Origin: Coniella vitis
Taxonomy: Eukaryota > Ascomycota > Sordariomycetes > Diaporthales > Schizoparmaceae
Assembly: GCA_011317545.1 (NCBI GenBank)
Contig: WUJK01000010.1
Span: 248,001-312,000 of the forward strand
DNA length: 64,000 nt
Direction: 5' to 3'
Part shown: piece by piece, positions 57,818 through 64,000 of the stretch
Numbering within the stretch: position 1 is the first letter of the stretch
Layout of the letters: each line of letters starts with the position of its first letter
Made by a program: the position numbers and the translations under genes
Notes under the pieces: generated by a model
What the model was told of the DNA's origin: nothing
Databases searched by the model: none
The model's input: the letters and a program-made list of their open reading frames with translations, nothing else

Positions 57818-58366
57818 GGGAGCGCGACGGAGCAGGCAAATGGATAAGGTATACGGAAATTCAAATGCGAATGATACGTGGGGCTTTTTGTTATTTTATC
57901 TCCCTCTTTTAAAAACAAAACAAAAAGAAAAGAAAAACAAGCCTTCAACCCAGACTGTCTTTTCCGCCATGTCAAGGCAGACCAGGTCAGGTTTATCTAC
58001 CAGATCACTTCCTTTGCTCGCTCCTGTCTAATGGAATTTGCATGGATTCATTATTTGATGAGGTGAAATATATATTTACTATACTCCAAGGATCAAGGTA
58101 GTATTGCGATAGAGCCTTGATAAATGGGACCATAACACATGTATACATATATATACTCCCTGCTAAATGATTCATGTGCCTTTTATATATATATATATAT
58201 ATACTATTATTGTATCATACTTGGTTGAAAGTTTGTTTTGCAATATATAGGAGGAAATAAGTCTGTGCTGGGGTGTGTGCCTCATGGGGAGGGGGGAGGG
58301 GGGGGAATTGGATGAGATGGAAAGGACGGGCTTTTCTAGAGGCACATACAGAGGGGGAGAGCATCG

Positions 58367-58370
<4 letters not shown>

Positions 58371-58400
<30 letters not shown>

Positions 58401-58459
58401 AAGAAGAAGAAGAAGAAGAAGAAGAAGAAGAAGAAAAAGAAGAAGAAGAAAAAGAAGAG
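58371..58459. repeat. (GAA)n tract, about 28 units
   Basis: Nearly pure homopurine GAA/AAG repeat with a few AAA interruptions at the distal end. Homopurine tracts of this length can form triplexes. Confidence 0.92.
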
Positions 58460-58887
58460 GAAAGCGGAAAGAGGGAGGGGAGAGGGAGTTTCACATGGTT
58501 CATTCTTATTACTTACCTATTTATTGCCCAGGTACTTTACTTGTTTCCGTTTCCTGCTCTTTTCTTTTAATGGCATATGATGGACAATGATTTCCTTGTT
58601 CTTCCTGCCTCTGCTCCTCTGGGTTTCGTCCCTGAGGTTCCTTCTTGGCTCTCTCTTTATTCATTTTGAAATTTCACCATAACGGTGAAACCCGAGGAGA
58701 AGATAGATGTGCCTAGCTAGGTACCTGTACCATAGACATACATACTTGGATATTCCATACATAGAGCGGTCAAAATTAAGGATACGGGCATGTGACCTTT
58801 CATCTGAGAACCAAAATCAAGGTATCTTTTCGGGAGAGGCGATTCCTAATGATTAGTATTGAGTATATATAGTGAACTCGCGTGAAT

Positions 58888-61640
58888 TCATAAGGGCCAG
58901 CCCGGCATCCCACCAACACCACTCCCGCTTTCCCCACTAGCCACACCAACACTCGCGAGGATGTCATCCATTGGCACATCCGACATGTTGAGGAATTCCA
59001 GAAACGGGTCATTGGTGTCGGTGAAAAACACGCCTCCTGCTCCTACAACAGGATCTTGTACTTGCTGCTGTTGTTGTTGTGGTGGTGCGTATTGGCCAAA
59101 AGTGTCGTCTCCCGCAGTGGTAGCAGGGGTAGAGCCCAAGCCGTCAGGAGTTGTGCCGCTGGTGAAGTTGATGTCATCCATTGTGCCCAGCGTGGGCCAG
59201 GATATTGGCGGAGGATGGGTAAGGAGCCGGTTCGGGGATCGAAAGATATTATTCTCGTTATTATATGTGGATAGGAATGCGGATGAGCCAGCGGTATTGG
59301 CGGGCCAATGTGGGGATATTGTCGCTTGCTGGGCAGGCATGGAAGAAGATGAACCAAAGCCAGCACCGACACCACCGGCAGAAGATGAACGACCGTTCCC
59401 CTTCATCTTCACACCACCGGGGGTAACGCCCAAAGCCTGCAGTTCCCTCACATATTTGGCCCGCGCCAGCAGCCTCTGCACCGACTTCCACATCAACCCT
59501 TGCGTCATATGGTACGACTCGGAATTCCACGCTCTGCTTATTGCCGATGCGCAGGTCCACGCACGCTCGCACATGGGCGACGGTGGGCGAGAGCAGATCT
59601 CCAGCAGGACAAAGGCAACGACGTGCCACTGGACGTGGCTGCGCGAGTACCAGGTCCATTTGCGCATGGCGGGCAGGGTTAGGATCTGGTGGCAAAGCTC
59701 CAGTATCTCAACTGAGGCGAGGAAGAGCTCATCGCGGGAGAGGACGTCTGGAACGTCGCTGGCCGTCGCTGTTGCGGTCGCTCCGGCTGACTTGGTTGGT
59801 GTTTGCATGTCTGGACGAATTGTAGTAGGGAGACTTGTTGTTTGTGATGACGGTGATGCTGTTGTTGGTGTTGCTTTTGTTCTTGTTGTTGTTGGTGCTG
59901 GTGGTGGTGAAATGGAGGTCGGAGGGAGATGGTCTGCTTGGTTGTCTAGCGGATAAGTGCTTCTGACAAGACCAGCGGTTCTTGACCGGCGCAAAGGATA
60001 GTAGATCATGAGTCTGAAGTGAACAGAGATAAGTTTGATGAGCAGTGAAGAAAAGAGCTGTATTGGCGAGGACGGGTTGCAGTAAGGCAAGTAGTGGTCG
60101 CGCAACCTGGAGTTCAGAGTCTGCATCAGCTCGACCTGCTCTTTGGCCGATGTCTCGGCTTTGACAGAGCTGGTTTCTGCAACAGATTGTGGCTCGTCTG
60201 GGGAGAGCAGCCGCGCCTTGACGGCCACTCTAATGGCCTCGCAGCGGACCAAAGTAAAGGTCATGTCGGTGGCCTCGTCCCGCTCTTGCGGCGGCTCCGT
60301 CATGTCGGGTGTGAGATCAGCGTCGTTGATGTTGAGCGGAATGCGGGTGTCGAAGCTCGCCTGGTACATGAGGGGTCCGAAACCGTGGTGGTCTGAGGCG
60401 CGGCTGTCAAGGATGCAAATGTGGTACCAGAGACGCCTGCGAATTTCCGTGTCGAAAGGTTTGAGCCCAAAGACAGTGCCGTCGCGATGCAGACCCATGG
60501 TCTGTGCCAGGTGAAAGATGAGGCATGTCAGCGACCATGACGCGCGGCTGTCGCTGTGACTGCGGAGAGCCGACAGGAAGAGCACGACGGCCTGCAGGAG
60601 GACGAGGCTGTGGGTATTGAGCAGGTCGGCACGGGCAATGGCTTGCTCGACGGCAAAGCGGTAGCGTTCGGTGGCAACCTCGTGAGGCAGACCCATGACG
60701 GCCATGCATTGGTCAGAGGGCATGCTCATGATGGCCGAGTAGTAGATGGAGAAGATGAGTGCCTCGGTGTTCTTGTCCAGCGATGCTGTGGAAGCAATGG
60801 CATCGCGGTACAGAGCAGAGAGCGTGGGCATGTGAAAGAGCCGGAGTAGCGGAGCCACGTTGTCGGTAAAAGCAGAGAAAATCTCGAGAGCTTGAGAAAT
60901 GGAAGGGTGGAAGGGTCTCAACGAATGCGCAACCGATCGGTAGCCAAACAAGGCCGCGTTTGTGCCTTCGTCGGTGGAGGGCGCCTCTGGCCAGCTTCCC
61001 ACAGCGGGACCGTCATCGTCGTCGTCGTCTGGCTCGGTGATAATCTCACGCAGTTCGTCAATCTGCCAACAGTGTCAGTCTCCATATTGGAAAGGCAATA
61101 TCGCGTGGACGGAAAGAGGGCCCAAACAAAAGGAGGTGGAACGTGCAAACAACTGACCTCGCCTGCCAGAGTGGCCCACAATGGATTGCTCACGTAGTAA
61201 CTCTTCTTCTGCCCAATGATAAGATGGCTGAGCTGCGTTTCAACAGAGGCTGCAGACGGTGGGGATGGGCTGACTGGCTTCGACTGTTGATTTGGGTCGG
61301 GCGAAGGAGAGACTGGCTGCTCCTCTTGTCGAGCTGACAGGGCGGTGGCTTGGGATGCATTCTCCGAGGCCAACCGCTTGATGATGGCCTCCATGCGGGT
61401 GAGCTTGTCGGACAATTGCGCATCCACACGAGCTCTGGCTCGCTTTGGGGCTCTGCCACGGCCCGAGGGATAAACACAGTCGCACCCGGAGCGGGAGCAG
61501 CCCGAGCATGGCTGTTGTCGGTCACACTTGATCTTCCGCTGGCGACAGACGAGGCAGCTGCGCAGGTGGGGAGCGGCACTGGCTGGAGTAGCCGGCGCAT
61601 CGTATGGCAATGTCTCTGGGGCGGAAAGGGGGGATGCCAT
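58888..61640 (-). CDS. Zn2Cys6 fungal transcription factor
   Basis: Two exons: 61640-61158 and 61062-58888, intron 61157-61063 (95 nt, donor GTCAGT, acceptor GGCAG), 885 residues. The binuclear zinc cluster is C29, C32, C39, C45, C48 and C55 (CX2CX6CX5CX2CX6C), followed by a basic linker (GRAPKRARAR) and a short coiled-coil dimer element (LTRMEAIIKRLASENA). The middle-homology domain (Fungal_trans) spans about residues 180-480, with RADLLNTHSLVLLQAVVLFL, IRRRLWYHICILDSRASDHH and related motifs. A Ser/Thr/Pro-rich insert near 510-560 and a polyQ-containing acidic tail (QQQQQQVQDP ... NDPFLEFL) look like an activation region. Start chosen at ATG 61640 in a good CACCATGG context. Divergent from an MFS transporter, so it may control it. 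Confidence 0.93.
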
Positions 61641-62178
61641 GGTGCGATGTGCTCCAAGTGCGGTGGTCACGATGCGCGGGATCTCGGTTGTCGTGCAAGC
61701 TCAGCTTTCACCCGTTTTCTTGCCTCCCCGGAGTAGGCCAGTTACTGCGTCAGTCGCGAAGCCCAGTTCCGGTGTGTGTGCGCGTGTGGACGCTGGATCC
61801 ATTGATGGCTGGCTCGATCAGCAGGGCTGTGTGTGGTGAAGGCTTCGGTCTCTGGCTGATGGCGTTGAGTTATGCGAGGCCACAGAATGGTCAGCCCGAA
61901 TGGGCGTTGGCGTAGGCGTTTGGTGTTTGGCGTTGACTATTGGCCCACGTACAGATCGATTGGTACATAAGCACGGATCTATTCCAGACCGTCTGCTGTA
62001 TTGGCCGTGAGGCTAGGCGCGTCCATGCTGCTGATACGCTGCTCGCAGCTGCAGGAGGTTCGTGGCTTGGATGGACAAGATCAGGGAGCCATCCTCAAGC
62101 TGCAAAGTGACTTGATGACCATCATCTGCAAGAAGTCCAGCGGTTGGCCATATGGCTGTCATGCTTAGTAAGGTTCGT

Positions 62179-62195
62179 AGGGTTCGGCGAACCCT
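62179..62195. promoter_or_regulatory. Perfect 17-bp palindrome, candidate operator
   Basis: AGGGTTCG-G-CGAACCCT, two 8-bp arms around one G. A further GGTTCG lies just upstream (62172) and AACCCTAA just downstream (62201). Dyad symmetry and location between a Zn2Cys6 regulator and a divergent transporter make a dimeric-regulator site plausible; function is inferred. Confidence 0.5.
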
Positions 62196-62238
62196 CACGT
62201 AACCCTAATATGTGTACATGTTCTATGTACATGCTATG

Positions 62239-62254
62239 TACTATGTACATAGTA
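62239..62254. promoter_or_regulatory. Perfect 16-bp palindrome made of two nonamers
   Basis: TACTATGT/ACATAGTA, formed by overlapping forward and reverse copies of the recurrent nonamer. Flanked by CTATGTACATG and CATGTACATAG words. A bound factor is not known. Confidence 0.5.
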
Positions 62255-63188
62255 GTAGGCGATCCTCTATCCCCTGATGGGCTGAGAAGTACCCTTGTGC
62301 CCTCACTGCCTCGTTACTATGTAAGTACCGAAGTACCGACTTAAGCATGTACATAGCAATACCGCGCTTCTCCCCAATGGCCTCGCTTGCTCCCGTCAGA
62401 GCTACTACATCAACAAAGTTGCCTTTTCCCATCTGTGCTTGTCATCAGCCAGCAGCATCACAACAGCAAGACCGAGCGGGCTATCGTTCACCACAATGCC
62501 GTTGAAGACGCTCACAAACCCGTGACGATGGTGGCAACTGTTTATACAGGGCTTCACCGATCCGACAGCTCCCGATAAGACGAATCTCAACCTGGAACAT
62601 GGCGGTCCTCTATTACAGCCCTGAACCAGGACAGATGGAGCCTTTCGCAAAGCAGCAGCAACGACGAAAAAGTTCCGAGGACGACCAAAGGGGTTGCTGT
62701 CCATACGGCTGTCGGTCACCGTCCCAAATGGCCCACATGTACCGGAATCACGTCAACTCAAGGGCCACAGCACGTCAGGCACTTTCTCCGTTTGCTGCCA
62801 GAGAACCGCGTCATGTCCGCCTCTTCGCCCACTAGCCTGGATAGTATATCGGCGTATCTACGGCAGCAGCATAGAATCACTACTATCTGTCACAAGGATG
62901 AAAGGGCCGGCCCAGAAAAAAATGAGACTGGGAGTGACAGAGAACGGGGACAGCATCACAAAGTACTTGAGAAAGTTCTTGTCCCTGGCCCCCCGTCGTT
63001 CAAATACAGTTCTAGGCCGTCTGCATGTACACGCGCAGCCTGCCTCTCCACTCGACGCTGTACCGCCCATCGGCTGTCGCTTTGTTTCCATCTTGGGCTG
63101 ATTGGTGCCTCTTGGCTTGTCGCTTCCGAAGCCCGAATGGGACATAGCCGTGCACTCTTGACGTCGAGTCCCCCGGAAACCCAACGAG

Positions 63189-64000
63189 ATGGTCTTTCCA
63201 GAAGCCTACGAGAAGAACAGCGCCAGTGGCGGCTTGAGCGATGAGGAGGTCGTGCCTGTCAACGTCGACGACTCGACAGTGGCAGACTGGTCCGAGGAAG
63301 AGGAGCGCAAGGTCAGGGCCAAACTGGACATGATCTTGCTACCAATCCTGGGTCTTGCCTTTTTTGCCTTGCAGATGGACAGAGGCAACATATCCAACGC
63401 CTTGACGAGCACCATCACGACGGATCTGGGTGTTACAACAAACCAAATCAATGTGGGCACTGCTTTATTGTCCCTCGGCATCGTGCTCCTCGAACTCCCG
63501 TCCAACGTTATCCTCCAAAAAGTTGGCCCCAAACGATGGCTGTCGGGTCAAATCATTGCCTGGGGCCTTGTTGCGCTCTTCCAAAACTCGATCACCAACT
63601 ACGCCGGCTACCTCGTGACGCGCATCCTTCTTGGCCTGTGCGAGGCTGGCTTCATTCCTGGTGCCTTGTACACAATGTCGACCTGGTACAAGCGCGACGA
63701 GACCAGCCTTCGCGTCTCCATCTTCTTTCTTGGCAACCTGCTCGCCGTGGCGTTGACTTCGCTCATTGGTGCAGGGATTCTGACCATAAGCGGCCGCTAT
63801 GGAATTGCAGGCTGGCGGTGGCTCTTCATTGTCGAAGGCTGCATAACCGTGGGCGTCGGGATCATCTTTTTCCTTTTCGTCCCGCCTCGCGTCGGCGACG
63901 GCCGCCCGTTCATCAGCTTTGGCAGGTGGTCCTACTTTGACGAGCGAGAGAGCTATATTCTGGTGCGCCGAGTCCTGCTCGATGATCCGGCCAAGACGAC
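63189..64000 (+). CDS. MFS transporter, anion:cation symporter (allantoate permease-like), partial
   Basis: Starts at ATG 63189 and is open to the right edge (270 codons, no intron needed). Acidic cytosolic N-terminus (DWSEEEERKVRAKLDMILLP), then helices typical of the fungal ACS branch: ILGLAFFALQMDRGNISNAL (with the DRGNISNA signature), INVGTALLSLGIVLLELPSN, AWGLVALFQNSITNYAGYLV, LLGLCEAGFIPGALYTMSTW (the EAGFIPG motif) and WRWLFIVEGCITVGVGIIFF. The family takes up organic anions such as allantoate, nicotinate, pantothenate or biotin precursors; the substrate cannot be assigned. About the first half of the protein is in the window. Confidence 0.92.
   Translation, partial: MVFPEAYEKNSASGGLSDEEVVPVNVDDSTVADWSEEEERKVRAKLDMILLPILGLAFFALQMDRGNISNALTSTITTDLGVTTNQINVGTALLSLGIVLLELPSNVILQKVGPKRWLSGQIIAWGLVALFQNSITNYAGYLVTRILLGLCEAGFIPGALYTMSTWYKRDETSLRVSIFFLGNLLAVALTSLIGAGILTISGRYGIAGWRWLFIVEGCITVGVGIIFFLFVPPRVGDGRPFISFGRWSYFDERESYILVRRVLLDDPAKT

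Larger units (their letters stand above)
57432..58887. other. Convergent spacer dense in simple repeats
   Basis: Lies between the stops of WC-1 (plus) and the Zn2Cys6 gene (minus). Contains G11 at 57625-57635, T10-G9 at 57755-57773, (AT)n at 57784-57816, (AT)n at 58184-58203 and a long GAA tract at 58371-58459. No gene supported. Confidence 0.75.
61641..63188. other. Divergent promoter region regulator / MFS transporter
   Basis: 1.55 kb. Contains the 17-bp palindrome at 62179-62195, the 16-bp palindrome at 62239-62254, a further nonamer at 62315-62323, repeated GTACATG/CATGTAC words at 62213-62352 and GATCGAT at 61954. No other gene supported. Confidence 0.65.

Noticed and set aside
58961..59956. 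331-codon plus-strand frame opposite the Zn2Cys6 gene
   Set aside because: Composition mirrors the low-complexity C-terminal region of the minus-strand gene; no domain.
1..64000. Secondary-metabolite gene cluster
   Set aside because: A monooxygenase, a Zn2Cys6 factor and an MFS transporter are present, but the monooxygenase is about 50 kb from the other two and no backbone synthase (PKS, NRPS or terpene cyclase) is visible.
1..64000. CRISPR array, bacterial insertion sequence or intact transposon
   Set aside because: No regularly spaced repeats, transposase, integrase or reverse-transcriptase motifs were seen on either strand.

Overview
The window looks like a 64 kb piece of a filamentous ascomycete nuclear genome, most likely Sordariomycetes (Hypocreales would fit, but the sequence alone does not settle this). 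The reasons are short spliceosomal introns (54-335 nt) with GTANGT donors and CTRAC-like branch points, GC-rich coding exons, large gene spacing, and fungus-specific proteins: a DIM-2-type cytosine methyltransferase, a White Collar-1 photoreceptor, Zn2Cys6 and 2EXR proteins, and a DUF7702 membrane protein. There are no bacterial-type operons and no intact transposon. I rebuilt exon-intron structures by eye from splice sites and reading-phase continuity.

Layout. 0-10 kb: a DIM-2-like DNA methyltransferase (minus, cut by the left edge), a large probable mitochondrial protein (minus), a MYST/SAS2 histone acetyltransferase (plus) and tRNA-Asn. 10-20 kb: a flavin monooxygenase and SYS1 (minus), COA6, an intron-containing tRNA-Ser(CGA) and tubulin cofactor C (plus). 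20-31 kb: an unknown protein and a MED9-like protein (minus, only 30 bp apart), phosphoglycerate mutase and an unknown membrane protein (plus), the Lgl/Sro7/tomosyn homologue (minus), possible broken coding remnants, and a DUF7702 membrane protein. 33-45 kb: an Argonaute with an intact slicer tetrad and a possibly multi-intron 5' leader (minus), a 2EXR protein (plus) and RNA14/CstF-77 (minus). 45-57 kb: ASF1, a zinc-finger/SH3 protein and WC-1 (all plus). 57-64 kb: a convergent spacer crowded with simple repeats, a Zn2Cys6 regulator (minus) and, divergent from it, an anion:cation-symporter-type MFS transporter running off the right edge.

How the genes relate. Most are unlinked housekeeping genes: glycolysis, cytochrome oxidase assembly, Golgi traffic, exocytosis, tubulin folding, mRNA 3' processing and nucleosome assembly. 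Chromatin and genome-defence functions are notably frequent (DIM-2, SAS2, Argonaute, ASF1, WC-1). The one convincing local regulatory unit is the Zn2Cys6 regulator and MFS pair. They share a 1.55 kb divergent promoter that holds a perfect 17-bp palindrome and a separate 16-bp palindrome.

The most unusual sequence-level signal is a 9-mer, TACTATGTA (either strand). I found it ten times, always between genes, against about 0.5 expected by chance in a random sequence of this length.
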